Below are positions 15,054 through 23,625 of a stretch of 44,821 bases of DNA, in pieces. Under the pieces are notes generated by a model. That model saw only the letters and a program-made list of their open reading frames with translations. It had not been told where the DNA came from and did no database searches. The DNA is from a virus: positions 1 through 44,821 of IMG/VR virus record IMGVR_UViG_3300028802_000029; one strand, 5' to 3'. The translations under genes and the position numbers were made by a program. Position 1 is the first letter of the stretch, and every line of letters begins with the position of its first letter.

Positions 15054-17300
15054 TCATGCGTGTGCTCCAAATCGTTTACTGGCCACCACGGCTTCAGTGT
15101 TCACGCTGAACACCGTGAGCATACCCACACTGCCCGTGATCCGTAGCTGGCAGTATTTGCCACGGCCAGTGAGCCAGAGCTTCTCTTCGATCTCCTGGAA
15201 GGTGTCCGGTAGTATCTTTGTGTCCAAGTAAGTCGCGTCTGGATCTTCGCCCATCACCCAGGCGTAATCCTCGCGATACGGCCGCATGAAATCCCCGTTC
15301 ACATTCGAGGGGTCCCAATCCGGTTGATCGTGCGGCCGGTAATACTTGAGCCGGTTCTTAGTCCGGTTACTCACCAGGGTCACACTCTCGCGCACCCCTT
15401 CCGTGAGCAGCTCTATGGTGTAAGTGGGGTTGAGCCCCGCCATGGCCAGGAGCCCTCGCAACGCGCTCTTAGGCTCCAGGGTCTCGAAGAGGTAGCCCCG
15501 TGTGGTGAGGCTGGTCTCCACGTTCTCGTACACGATAGGGGCCAGGGCTTCCTCATAAATGTTCTCATCGAGCGCGCCTTCCTCGTACAGGTTCATGGTG
15601 CCATCCGCGCTGAAGAACACCAGGCGTTGCTTGCCTTTCACCGTGGTGAGAGACCAATCCCGCACCATGATTACCGCGCTTTCATCGTGCCCGCTCCATT
15701 TGCCGGCCTGAAAATCATAGACGAGCACCGCGTTGTTCACCCCCTGGAAAAGCGGTTGCAACGTAGCGGTGACCGGCTCGCCAGGTGTGCCCACCAGTTT
15801 CAACAGCACAAAGGTGGTGGTTGTGAAATCTCCGCCGCTCTCGCGAAACACTTCGCCCATGTCTTCACTGAGGAACCCGCCCGGTGTCCCCACAAAGGTG
15901 ACACTGGTGCCTGCGGCCGTGAAGATCTGCGGGCCATCCACCGCGAGCAATGTATCCACCCCGTTAATCAAGCTCGTCGAGGTGCCAGGATTCCACAGGT
16001 AGCGCGCCCCGGGCACATAGCCAGTGGGCGCCTGGGCTGGCCCAAACACATCTGTGTAATGGCCAGCACCGTCATAAGTGGCGTTTAAGCCCTGGCCGTT
16101 GGCCACCGCCACATCATTCGCGCCCATGGTCCAGCGGTAACGGTTACCCACGCGCACCGGATACACCTCATACACCCCATCCGCATCATACTCTGCGCCA
16201 CTGGGGATGATGTTAGGTTTGACCACCTCCGCATTGTCTATGGGCACAGCCATGTAAAGCCGGTTCTGCCAGTACTTGGCCACCGCGTTCTCGGCATAGC
16301 GCCAGTTGATCCGGTCAATGGTGTCCTGTATGTCCTGGCTCACCGGCACGTCCACACCTTGGATCTTGTTTTGTTCCGTGAGCGTGATGGAGCACACGCC
16401 GCGTTTATCCGCCAGGAACCACAGGTCCTTGCCCACCGCCACCACGCTGCGCGGCGCTTTGCACCCATACTCACTGGTGATCTCGTAGAGAAACGCCGCG
16501 GTGAGATCGCCGGTGAGGTTGCCCATGGCGTAGATGCTTTGCTCCTTAAACGCGATGAGCGTGGTCTCGTTAAACCGGCCCAGGGTCACCAGGGCATCAT
16601 TCGAGCCTTGGTTAATGCGGGCCACACTGCGCGTGGGTGAGTAACGCGTGTAATTCAGGTAATCACTCACCCCCACCAGATCCCGGTTGTACGGTATCCA
16701 CACCCGGTTCTGGAAGAATAAGCCGCGCTCCGCAGGTGGAATATCCTCGTTGCCGTCATCGGGATTCTCCGTGCCGGTGCCCGTGATCTCGTTGGGCAAC
16801 CTCACGATGGCTTTGAAACCTTCCTCGATGTTGTCCAGCACCAGCTCATCCAGGTCCTCCCCGCGAAACATGAGCAGCACATTGAAACACTGTGTGAAGG
16901 TCACCGTGCTGGTGATGGTCACCCCAAAGGGTAACGGCACACTGGTGGCCGGGAATTGTTGTTCACGCGCGAAGTACACGGCGCCATCCGCCGCCACCAC
17001 ATCCCATTCAAATCCATTCGGGTCATTGTATTTGCCCACACCGTAGATAATCGCGAAAGGTTGCAGCTTGCGCCGGTAATCTCCAGACACCACCTGGCGG
17101 TTCAACCAGTTCAATTTGCGGATGCCCTTGCGCGCTTCCGCCACGCCTTTAGTGAAACGCCGGTTGATGGCTTCGGCCACCACACCGGCCGGGAGTTGTT
17201 CGGGCGCCAGGCGATTGTTCACCCCGAGAAAGCCTATGTCACCCGCCTGCATCGGCGGTTCCAAGACTTGCCCCGGACCTGTTTGGACGTAGCGGCCCAT
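15054..17300 (-). CDS. Tail nozzle / tail tubular protein B-like
   Basis: 748 residues, close to the size of T7 gp12 (about 790). It is beta-rich throughout, with repeated blocks expected of a beta-propeller-like nozzle (for example GLFFQNRVWIPYNRD, ALVTLGRFNETTLIAFKEQ and DLWFLADKRGVCSI). The N-terminus MGRYVQTGPGQVLEPPMQ and VNNRLAPEQLPAG are typical of phage proteins mapping the set of attachment points. It follows portal and fibre genes, as expected for the distal tube of a short tail. No signal peptide or enzyme motif. An alternative is a P22 gp10-like stabilisation protein; both occupy the same place in the tail. Confidence 0.75.
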   Translation of the reverse strand: MGRYVQTGPGQVLEPPMQAGDIGFLGVNNRLAPEQLPAGVVAEAINRRFTKGVAEARKGIRKLNWLNRQVVSGDYRRKLQPFAIIYGVGKYNDPNGFEWDVVAADGAVYFAREQQFPATSVPLPFGVTITSTVTFTQCFNVLLMFRGEDLDELVLDNIEEGFKAIVRLPNEITGTGTENPDDGNEDIPPAERGLFFQNRVWIPYNRDLVGVSDYLNYTRYSPTRSVARINQGSNDALVTLGRFNETTLIAFKEQSIYAMGNLTGDLTAAFLYEITSEYGCKAPRSVVAVGKDLWFLADKRGVCSITLTEQNKIQGVDVPVSQDIQDTIDRINWRYAENAVAKYWQNRLYMAVPIDNAEVVKPNIIPSGAEYDADGVYEVYPVRVGNRYRWTMGANDVAVANGQGLNATYDGAGHYTDVFGPAQAPTGYVPGARYLWNPGTSTSLINGVDTLLAVDGPQIFTAAGTSVTFVGTPGGFLSEDMGEVFRESGGDFTTTTFVLLKLVGTPGEPVTATLQPLFQGVNNAVLVYDFQAGKWSGHDESAVIMVRDWSLTTVKGKQRLVFFSADGTMNLYEEGALDENIYEEALAPIVYENVETSLTTRGYLFETLEPKSALRGLLAMAGLNPTYTIELLTEGVRESVTLVSNRTKNRLKYYRPHDQPDWDPSNVNGDFMRPYREDYAWVMGEDPDATYLDTKILPDTFQEIEEKLWLTGRGKYCQLRITGSVGMLTVFSVNTEAVVASKRFGAHA

Positions 17301-17307
17301 GGCTCAG

Positions 17308-17363
17308 AAGGTAGGAGGTAAGAGGTAAGAGGTGAGGCAGCTTACCTCATACCTCATACCTCG
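17308..17363. repeat. Heptad hairpin repeat H3
   Basis: AGGTAGG and AGGTAAG units followed by TACCTCA units, between the 73-residue gene and the nozzle gene. It lies seven bases upstream of the nozzle ATG. Confidence 0.85.
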
Positions 17364-17377
17364 TATTTTTGGCTTGT

Positions 17378-17599
17378 TCATTTCGGCGGGCAATTTGAGC
17401 GGCGCATATACTTCACCCGTTCCCGGGCCAGCTCCAGGTTACGGAAGGCGTGGGCCACACCGCCGTGCCACACCACCACCGGGTCTTCCACCTGGCCGCC
17501 GTTAGCCGGTTCATTGTGTTCATTGGCCACAATCAAAAAATCGTGATAATGCGCTTTCAAAATCGCGTAGGCTTTATCTAGCGGCGTTTCATGGCTCAT
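17378..17599 (-). CDS. Hypothetical small protein
   Basis: 73 residues, soluble and mixed helix/strand (LDKAYAILKAHYHDFLIVANEH), with a C-terminal basic stretch RERVKYMRRSNCPPK. The start overlaps the stop of the lipoprotein gene (ATGA), so the two are translationally coupled. No family is recognised; proximity to a lipoprotein leaves a lysis-related role possible but unsupported. Confidence 0.65.
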   Translation of the reverse strand: MSHETPLDKAYAILKAHYHDFLIVANEHNEPANGGQVEDPVVVWHGGVAHAFRNLELARERVKYMRRSNCPPK

Positions 17600-18069
17600 G
17601 GGTCCTTGCCGAAATCCCGGCCCACCCGCGCTGTCTTGAACCGGCGCACCTCGCGGTTGAGCCGTTTCTCCATGCCCGTCTGTTCGGCCACACGCCGGAT
17701 CGTCGTTTTCACGTCTTCATTGTGCGGCGTAGCTTCCACCGCCGCGATGAGCGTAGGCACAATCGCAGCGCGATCCGATTTGATCTTAGCCACCCAACCC
17801 AGCACACCGATGGTCAAAGCCATGGCGGATTGGGCCAGCGTGCTCCACGGCGTGGGTATCGCCTCCGTTATATCGCGGAAGTGCGCGGCGGCATTTGTGA
17901 GCCCGGGATTGAGCGTGTAAGACACCTGCCCCAGCTCATTCGTATGCGCCACGTAGAGCGGGCGCTTGCCATTCGGTAGCGTCTCACAGCCAAGCAAGAG
18001 GAGCGCGCACGCCAGCAACAGCGCGGCGGCGATCCCCGCCCCGATTAAGAATTGGCAAAAGCGTTTCAT
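17596..18069 (-). CDS. Putative phage lipoprotein, lysis candidate
   Basis: 157 residues. The N-terminus is a signal sequence (MKRFCQFLIG, then a Leu/Ala core) ending in the lipobox-like LLGC at about residues 25-28, predicting lipidation. A second hydrophobic segment (LAQSAMALTIGVLGWVAKI) lies near residues 80-97, followed by a basic helical tail (KRLNREVRRFKTARVG). Lipidation plus a second span would fit a spanin-like or superinfection-exclusion protein. It overlaps both neighbours by four bases (ATGA) within the tail-gene block. No endolysin adjoins it, so the lysis role is a guess. Confidence 0.7.
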   Translation of the reverse strand: MKRFCQFLIGAGIAAALLLACALLLLGCETLPNGKRPLYVAHTNELGQVSYTLNPGLTNAAAHFRDITEAIPTPWSTLAQSAMALTIGVLGWVAKIKSDRAAIVPTLIAAVEATPHNEDVKTTIRRVAEQTGMEKRLNREVRRFKTARVGRDFGKDP

Positions 18070-18983
18070 ACCTGTCGGCTCAGCGCCGTCTGGAGAGTTT
18101 GCACCCGCGTGCGCAGGTTGGCCGCTTGCGTGGCGTCCAATCCCTTACCGATCCAGTAAAAGCAAATACTCTGCGAAGTCGGCGCCCAGGCTGAATTTGA
18201 AAGGTTGCCGTCATGCACCGCAAAGCTGAACCCGTTCACGGCCCCACCAGGGCTGGTGGACGTAGAGCCAATCTGCGAACCGTTCTTGTAGAGCTTCAGG
18301 GCATTTGACGCCGTGCGGCTCAGCAAATAAAACCCTACCCCTGAAGCATCCGCCACAGAGACACCCGCCGTGATGTCCCACATTTCAGCGTTCACAGTCG
18401 AGGCGTCGTGACTCAGGTAACAACCACTTGCCGCGTTCCCCGCTTGTTGCGTCCCCATTTGAACCGCCCCGGCTGCGGTGGCCGTCCGTGTATAAAGCCC
18501 GATGCTGAAGCTGTTAATGTTCAACAACGGATTCGGCGTCGAGTACACTGGTGGCAGCCACCAATTAAAACCCGTCAAAATGCGTTTGCCCGCGCCACCC
18601 ACAAGCCCAGTTGAGGTGTAATCCCCAGCCACAAACCCCGTCAACGTATCCGTGGCCACATCAGCCGCAGAAATCAACAACGGCGCCTCTAACGCGGCAA
18701 GCGCATCCCCGGCATACACGCCGATGCGCCAAGCCATGTCCCACAGCAAATCCGTCTTGAGCCCGATAATTAAATTCCCCACCGCAGTCTGCACACCCGT
18801 GCCCGTCACATTGCTGCCCCGTCCTTGCACGCGGGCCACCCACGCGCTCAACTCCGGTTCCGCGCTGAAACCACCACCGCCTCCACCCGCGCCCACGAGC
18901 GCGCTGAGCGAGGGATGATTCCAGCCGCCCGCCCTGTTAGGTGTGGACAATATCCGTGACTGCAATGGCGGTTGGTCGAGCAT
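18066..18983 (-). CDS. Receptor-binding / fibre-type protein
   Basis: 305 residues. A short glycine-rich hinge (GAGGGGGGFS) precedes AWVARVQGRGSNVTGTGV, after which the protein is beta-rich with segments typical of LamG/concanavalin-like jelly rolls (GFYLLSRTASNALKLYKNGSQ, GFSFAVHDGN) and ends in a helical ATQAANLRTRVQTLQTAL. Such proteins are found among phage tail and fibre genes. Sugar or receptor binding is inferred from the fold-like pattern. Its start overlaps the previous stop by one base. Confidence 0.7.
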   Translation of the reverse strand: MLDQPPLQSRILSTPNRAGGWNHPSLSALVGAGGGGGGFSAEPELSAWVARVQGRGSNVTGTGVQTAVGNLIIGLKTDLLWDMAWRIGVYAGDALAALEAPLLISAADVATDTLTGFVAGDYTSTGLVGGAGKRILTGFNWWLPPVYSTPNPLLNINSFSIGLYTRTATAAGAVQMGTQQAGNAASGCYLSHDASTVNAEMWDITAGVSVADASGVGFYLLSRTASNALKLYKNGSQIGSTSTSPGGAVNGFSFAVHDGNLSNSAWAPTSQSICFYWIGKGLDATQAANLRTRVQTLQTALSRQV

Positions 18984-19303
18984 CAGTACGCTTGCTCCAT
19001 CTCGATCACCACGGCGCGCGGCGCACCCGTGGCGGCTTTGATACTCACGATCCCTTTGTAACTCGCGTCGAAGAAACTGCCACCCGTCCCGTCATCCGCC
19101 GCCGTGCCCGCCTTGAGCGGCACGTCGAAGTCCGAGGTGGAAGCGGCCGCGCCCATCTTGACCAGGCACACTGCGTCATCACAGTTAATGACACCCCACC
19201 AGGCCCGGCGCGCATTTGCGGCCAGCACAGTGCCGTCTGCCGTTTTGATTCCGCTCGTCGCTGCCCGAGCGGCTTCCTGTTGAATTGAGACTGCGTTGCC
19301 CAT
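18983..19303 (-). CDS. Small virion-type protein between portal and fibre genes
   Basis: 106 residues, beginning MGNAVSIQQEAARAATSGIK, then beta-rich with VLAANARRAWWGVINCDDAVCLVKMG and a C-terminal ISIKA...PRAVVIEMEQAY, a pattern common in small phage head- or tail-decorating proteins. It lies directly after portal in the leftward unit, with hairpin H4 upstream of its ATG and no Shine-Dalgarno sequence. Exact role unknown. Confidence 0.65.
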   Translation of the reverse strand: MGNAVSIQQEAARAATSGIKTADGTVLAANARRAWWGVINCDDAVCLVKMGAAASTSDFDVPLKAGTAADDGTGGSFFDASYKGIVSIKAATGAPRAVVIEMEQAY

Positions 19304-19312
19304 AGGTTTTTC

Positions 19313-19377
19313 AAGGTAAGAGGTAGGAGGTTTAGAGGTAGGAGGTTCTCACCTCATACCTCATACCTCATACCTTC
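19313..19377. repeat. Heptad hairpin repeat H4
   Basis: AGGTAAG/AGGTAGG units interrupted by a TTTAG triplet-like insertion, then four ACCTCAT units. It sits between the portal stop and the 106-residue gene. Confidence 0.85.
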
Positions 19378-19389
19378 AGTTGTTCATGT

Positions 19390-21471
19390 TCATGCACCGA
19401 GCCGTCCAATAGTGGGGTTCACCATTTTCTGTTGGATCTGGAAATTCAGTTGTTTGAGCCGTTTATCCACCACCTCTTTGATTCGTTCGTTGCCGTTGTA
19501 CGCCTGTTGCGCGAGTGGATTGGTCTTGAGCAAACCCTGGAGCACGTCCATGCGCAGTTTGTAAGCCTGGCCATCGGGCTTCACGTTCTCCTCCTGGCCG
19601 GTCATCATGCGGGCAAACACGGTCTTTTCGTCCTCGATCTCGCGCAGGCTGGCCGCTTCCTGCGGTTGGAGCAGGCGCTCGCCCAGGTTCGGGTCCAGGT
19701 ATTCAAAGATCACCGTCATGAGTTCCGTGCGGTCCACCACGGCGTTCACGTCAGCCGCCAGTAGTTTGAGGAGTAAATCCAGTTTGGCCTGGAGCAGCTC
19801 CGGGTCCTGGTTCAGCACGTTCCAGGTCATGTGCAGGTCAAACTTGCCCTGGATCTCTGAGCGGTTGGCGTGCAGCGGTTGCGCCTTGGCAGAGCCCACC
19901 ACACGGAACCAGATGTCCTCTGGCCCGTACTGTTGCTCCAGTTGAAAGCACATTTGCGTCACTTCAGACCAGCCCTTGAGCCAGCGGGTGACCATGCGTT
20001 GTTTGCGTGCCCGTGTGTAATCCGGGTCGCGGTCCTTCACCGCGCGGCCGAAATACCAATCCGCCATGTGCCGCACACTCTCTTCCACCATGGCGTTGCC
20101 CGGGTCGTATTTGGGCATATCCGCAAACCGGAATTCATCGGCACGCAAGTAAGGCACGCGCACCGCAGGCCCCCAGCGCGATGGCGCGCGGCCGGCCGGG
20201 TGCAGCAGAGGCGGTATGGTGGCAATACTCTCGCGATCACTGCGGCTATCCCACACCGTCTTCACCTGGGTCTGCATCGTGTACCCCACCTCGCCGTAAC
20301 CGCGCGAGGAGTCCAGGCGGCGATTCACGCGCTCACGCGGGAACGCCACGAAGGGGTAACGGCCGTGCGTGTACTCGAGCAAGTCACGGCGCGCGGCGAA
20401 ATCCTCCACGCCATCCATGCTTTGCACGTGCATATTAAACACGGCGTAATAGATCCCCGGGGTGCGCTGTGGCCCGGTGCGTTTCTCGAAGCAATGCACG
20501 ATCTCGTAAAGCTCCGTGGTATCCAGCCCGGTCACAGTCTGCCGCTCACGCGAGTCCACCACTTTGGGCGTGCTATAGGTGAGGGCCTGGGCTTTGCCTT
20601 TGGCCACCGCCGCGATGCGGTCCACCCATTTGCCATCCCACTTGTAGCTCCGCTCCGCGTCCCTGAGCTGGGCCTCGGTCATGAACTCCCGGTAAAAGAG
20701 CATGCGCGCGTTTTGCAGATCCGTCACATCACGCGGGATGAAGAAATCTTCACCCGGGCAGAGCGCCAGCACGGTGGGCCTGTTCTCGCACGCGTAAGGT
20801 TGCAGGTACTCGGCGGTGCCGGTCTCGCGCAAGCTCACCACGGCCTTGCGCACTTCCGCCTTGGTCATGGTCAGGTCCTCGTCCTTATCCTGCGCGGCCT
20901 CATTGATCGTGTTGTGGACCAGCTCCACCGCGTCATCCTCCCGCGTGGGGTCCGCGATCACCTGGGCGATCTCAGGCAGGAGCTCCTCGATCTTCACGGT
21001 CTTCTCGGTGAGCTGCATTTCCTTGCGCCAGAAAACGCCCAGCACACCCAACCCGCGTTCCAGCGTGTAATTGGCCAGGAGCTCCGCCTCGCGTTCCAGC
21101 TCGGGCATCTGCGTGTAAAACATCCAACGCACGAAATTGGTCACCGTGTTGGCCTTGCCCATGTCCCCGCTCTCGGTGGGTGCGGCCATGAGGCGCGCGC
21201 TGTAAAGCGAGTTGAGCAGCGTATCCACATCCTCGTTTATGTAGCCGTCAATGAGCGGCACGCGCGCATCGCTCGCTTCATCCCAGGGGAACGGTTCTTT
21301 ACCCAGGCGCGCCTTGAGCTTGCGCCCGCTCCAATCTTGGCCCGCCCAAATGTTATACCGGCTTTTCCAGTTTATATCCTGGCGATCCGCCCACAGGTTC
21401 GGCCGCGTGAGACAATCAGAAAACTCCTTGGCGAGATCACCAATGGCTGTTGGTTTATCGGTCTTGCTCAT
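19390..21471 (-). CDS. Portal protein
   Basis: 693 residues, the size of podovirus portals. Seen features: an N-terminal WADRQDINWKSRYNIWAGQDW, PFPWDEASDARVPLIDGYI (a motif found in portals of this class), a long helical stem region, the GYGEVGYTMQTQVKTVWDSR segment, and a C-terminal Gln-rich helical domain. It would form the dodecameric DNA gate at one capsid vertex and bind terminase. ATG overlaps the adaptor gene's TGA (ATGA). It is unusual that portal lies downstream of capsid and neck genes rather than next to terminase. Confidence 0.85.
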   Translation of the reverse strand: MSKTDKPTAIGDLAKEFSDCLTRPNLWADRQDINWKSRYNIWAGQDWSGRKLKARLGKEPFPWDEASDARVPLIDGYINEDVDTLLNSLYSARLMAAPTESGDMGKANTVTNFVRWMFYTQMPELEREAELLANYTLERGLGVLGVFWRKEMQLTEKTVKIEELLPEIAQVIADPTREDDAVELVHNTINEAAQDKDEDLTMTKAEVRKAVVSLRETGTAEYLQPYACENRPTVLALCPGEDFFIPRDVTDLQNARMLFYREFMTEAQLRDAERSYKWDGKWVDRIAAVAKGKAQALTYSTPKVVDSRERQTVTGLDTTELYEIVHCFEKRTGPQRTPGIYYAVFNMHVQSMDGVEDFAARRDLLEYTHGRYPFVAFPRERVNRRLDSSRGYGEVGYTMQTQVKTVWDSRSDRESIATIPPLLHPAGRAPSRWGPAVRVPYLRADEFRFADMPKYDPGNAMVEESVRHMADWYFGRAVKDRDPDYTRARKQRMVTRWLKGWSEVTQMCFQLEQQYGPEDIWFRVVGSAKAQPLHANRSEIQGKFDLHMTWNVLNQDPELLQAKLDLLLKLLAADVNAVVDRTELMTVIFEYLDPNLGERLLQPQEAASLREIEDEKTVFARMMTGQEENVKPDGQAYKLRMDVLQGLLKTNPLAQQAYNGNERIKEVVDKRLKQLNFQIQQKMVNPTIGRLGA

Positions 21472-22544
21472 GTGCGCGCGGGAGTGGTGCCCCAGGAGTA
21501 AAGACTGCTGTCACGTTGCTTGACGCGCAGAGGGGGCTCTTGTCCTTTCTGCCGTTCCTGCTTGTCGAGCTCGTGCAGTTTCATGGTCATGGCCAGGGCC
21601 ATCTCGTCCTTAGCCCAGTCGTCCTTGCCGTCTTTGCTGAGCATATCCGCCGCGCTGGCGTGGATGAGCCATTCACCGAAGATGAAGGGGATCTCCACCT
21701 TGACCCATTTATCCGTGCTCGGCAGGTCACCCACATTAGTGGCTGTGATGCACTCGTAAAAATCCGCGGTGACGATGCCACTGGCGCTGGTCACTTGGTA
21801 GTAAACCTGGTCACCCACGGCGTAGGCCACCGTGGCGCTGAAGGCTGTGCCCTTGAGAAAGGGGAGGAACTTGCGCCACCTGGGCCAGCAGGTGGGCACA
21901 GGGTCAAACACGTGTATGCCCAGGTTACCCTCGCGCCAGGTGAGCGGCAGTGCGCCCTCGAAAATCTCCGGGTCCCGATCATACACCTCCAACACATCAC
22001 CCAGCTTGGTTTGGCCGGTCTGCTCGAAAGCTATGTATCGGTTAAACGGCGTGAGGATTCCCCAGCGCGCCGTGTTCGTAGGCACAAAACCCCCGGCACT
22101 CGCGGTGTGCGCCTGGTAATAACGGCCCGTGGCGGGGTAAAGCACCTTGGCGCCCACGGCGTAGCTGGCGGCGCTATCGTACTCCTGGCCGCTGTAGCTG
22201 GTGGCGCATTCAGCCCACCAGGCGGAATTCTCCACCAAGGGCGTGCCAGTGGCCGGCGCGTTGTTCGTGTTCGCCGCGCGCAAGCTCTGGTAATACTTCT
22301 TGGCTGGCAGGTAATAGACCTCAGCGCCGGCCGCGTAGGTGGTGGCCCCACTCCAGTCAGCGCGGAATTTGCGCTCCTCACTCAGCATCAGGTCCGGCCA
22401 GTTCCACGCTTCCCACATTTCTTTGAGGCGCGTGTTGACGTAGCCTTTAAACAGGCCCGCTTCCTGCACGGAAAGGTCCGTGAAGATCCGGCCGGTGGCT
22501 TCGGCGGCTTTCTGCAAAACATCGTAATAGGAGATGGATCTCAC
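21468..22544 (-). CDS. Head-to-tail adaptor with three carbohydrate-binding-like inserts
   Basis: 358 residues from GTG 22544. The ends look like a neck protein: an N-terminal helical block (YYDVLQKAAEATGR, VNTRLKEMWEAWNWPDLM) and a C-terminal helical block (FGEWLIHASAADML...EMALAMTMKLHEL). Between them lie three repeats (about residues 65-115, 120-165 and 235-290) of the form A-x-YxxGxxVYY...YYQ...N.P...W, resembling chitin-binding (CBM5/12-like) modules. These would decorate the neck and bind surface glycans; this is inference. The gene precedes and overlaps portal. Confidence 0.75.
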   Translation of the reverse strand: MRSISYYDVLQKAAEATGRIFTDLSVQEAGLFKGYVNTRLKEMWEAWNWPDLMLSEERKFRADWSGATTYAAGAEVYYLPAKKYYQSLRAANTNNAPATGTPLVENSAWWAECATSYSGQEYDSAASYAVGAKVLYPATGRYYQAHTASAGGFVPTNTARWGILTPFNRYIAFEQTGQTKLGDVLEVYDRDPEIFEGALPLTWREGNLGIHVFDPVPTCWPRWRKFLPFLKGTAFSATVAYAVGDQVYYQVTSASGIVTADFYECITATNVGDLPSTDKWVKVEIPFIFGEWLIHASAADMLSKDGKDDWAKDEMALAMTMKLHELDKQERQKGQEPPLRVKQRDSSLYSWGTTPART

Positions 22545-22552
22545 TGTTGGGC

Positions 22553-22614
22553 AAGGTAGGAGGTAACAGGTAGGAGGTTGGCAATCTTACCTCTCACCTC
22601 ATACCTCATATCTT
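22553..22614. repeat. Heptad hairpin repeat H5
   Basis: AGGTAGG/AGGTAAC units, loop, then ACCTCTC/ACCTCAT units. It fills the gap between the 113-residue gene and the adaptor's GTG start. Confidence 0.85.
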
Positions 22615-22617
22615 CGG

Positions 22618-22959
22618 TTAGGTTTTCCACGGCGCCACGATGGGGTTATCCGCCACAAATTTCTTCACGTTCTTTTTGTCATGCCAAAAGAAAGGGTCAG
22701 TTTGTTGCCAGCGTATGTAAGTGGCCATGTCCACCACCGCGCGGAGATCGAGCTCAGACCCAGGTTTGCGCACATAATTCTTATGCGGCAGCGCGGCGCC
22801 GGCCAGCCGTTCATCGGTGCGGCCGCGTTCGCGCTCCAGTTTCTTCATGAGCATACCGCCTTCACGCAGCTCCCGCTCGAAGCTCACGGGAATGTTCTTC
22901 CATTTCGGCACCAGTATGCGCGGTGCGTTACCCGCCAGCTTTTGCAGTATGTCACTCAT
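22618..22959 (-). CDS. Hypothetical protein upstream of neck gene
   Basis: 113 residues starting MSDILQKLAG. A frame extension upstream runs through a terminator hairpin and is not used. The middle is a charged helix (ELREGGMLMKKLERERGR) and the end is FFWHDKKNVKKFVADNP. A GGAG lies 13 bases before the ATG, within the terminator's distal arm, so the hairpin may also influence translation. Position between decoration proteins and adaptor suggests a head-completion or assembly role. No family is recognised. Confidence 0.7.
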   Translation of the reverse strand: MSDILQKLAGNAPRILVPKWKNIPVSFERELREGGMLMKKLERERGRTDERLAGAALPHKNYVRKPGSELDLRAVVDMATYIRWQQTDPFFWHDKKNVKKFVADNPIVAPWKT

Positions 22960-22964
22960 CGTTT

Positions 22965-23005
22965 CAAAAACTCCGCGCCGGGGGCGTTCAAGTCCCGGCG
23001 CGGAG
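22965..23005 (-). terminator. Rho-independent terminator after capsid/decoration genes
   Basis: On the minus strand CTCCGCGCCGGG pairs perfectly with CCCGGCGCGGAG (12 bp, 11-nt loop), followed at once by TTTTTG. It would end or thin transcripts carrying scaffold, capsid and decoration genes before the neck and portal genes. Confidence 0.85.
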
Positions 23006-23051
23006 CACTGACTCGCTCTCTCGCCTCTGCCTCTGCCTCCGCAGATTGTTA

Positions 23052-23101
23052 GGGGTGGCATCGCGCCACAGACCAAACCAGTGGTATGCGCGTGCCACTC
23101 C
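23052..23101. other. Imperfect hairpin in capsid/neck junction
   Basis: Arms around GGTGGCA (23054-23060) and TGCCACT (23093-23099) pair, with a second inner stem (CCAC with GTGG). It lies between the decoration gene and the strong terminator and could act as a processing or pause site. No T-run follows on either strand. Confidence 0.5.
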
Positions 23102-23111
23102 CTGGAAATTG

Positions 23112-23570
23112 TTAAACCTGTATCGCACGATCCGCCTTGCGTTTGATGGATACCCAAAGCCAAAACTCGCCCGCTGAAATCAGGTTCACAGCTTGTTCCA
23201 CGCCCAGGCCGGAATTCGGTGTGATGGTGAAAACCAGGTTCGCCGCCGCCGTGATTGGCAGCGCCGCCACTGAAGCGGCCGGCACGTAGTACTCACCACC
23301 TGCCGCGAGGAGATTTGACGCCCCTAAGATCGTCCCGCCTGTGGAAGGCCCAGCGGACCCATCCGCCTGGGTTAAACCCGCCGCGTTCGTGCGTACTTCC
23401 AGCAGTGTGCCAGTCCCCAGGACATCCCCCACCGCCAGCGAGGTCAGCACGAGATCCGCCGACACACCCGCCGCCGCCGTGGACGAGGTGAAATCCGTGT
23501 AAAGGATCTTGAAGAGGTCCGTGAACCCGAGCCCGCGCGCTTCCTCGTGTTTGAGCCGGTAATGTTTCAT
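23112..23570 (-). CDS. Probable capsid decoration protein, copy 2
   Basis: 152 residues and clearly paralogous to the gene at 23626-24069: both begin with an RLK.E start, then G.TDLF and DFT, share EVRTNA, LAAGGEYY and AGEFW.W..I.RKA.R..QV in the same order. The fold appears beta-rich with small residues. Placed just after the capsid gene, it is likely a surface protein of the shell. A hairpin (arms 23581-23588 and 23605-23612) lies in the spacer between the two copies. Function is inferred from place and duplication. Confidence 0.75.
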   Translation of the reverse strand: MKHYRLKHEEARGLGFTDLFKILYTDFTSSTAAAGVSADLVLTSLAVGDVLGTGTLLEVRTNAAGLTQADGSAGPSTGGTILGASNLLAAGGEYYVPAASVAALPITAAANLVFTITPNSGLGVEQAVNLISAGEFWLWVSIKRKADRAIQV

Positions 23571-23625
23571 GTAAAAGGTGTGACGCGCCCGCCATCGCGA
23601 ACGAGCGCGCCACGTTTGGTTGGGA

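Noticed and set aside
19870-21501. Long rightward open frame (543 codons) opposite portal
   Set aside because: It is antisense to a clearly recognised portal gene; its Arg/His/Leu-rich composition is typical of the complementary frame of a GC-rich gene.
13114-22614. Hairpin repeats considered as a CRISPR array
   Set aside because: Units are 7 bp, arranged as inverted arms, dispersed between genes, with no regular spacers or cas genes.
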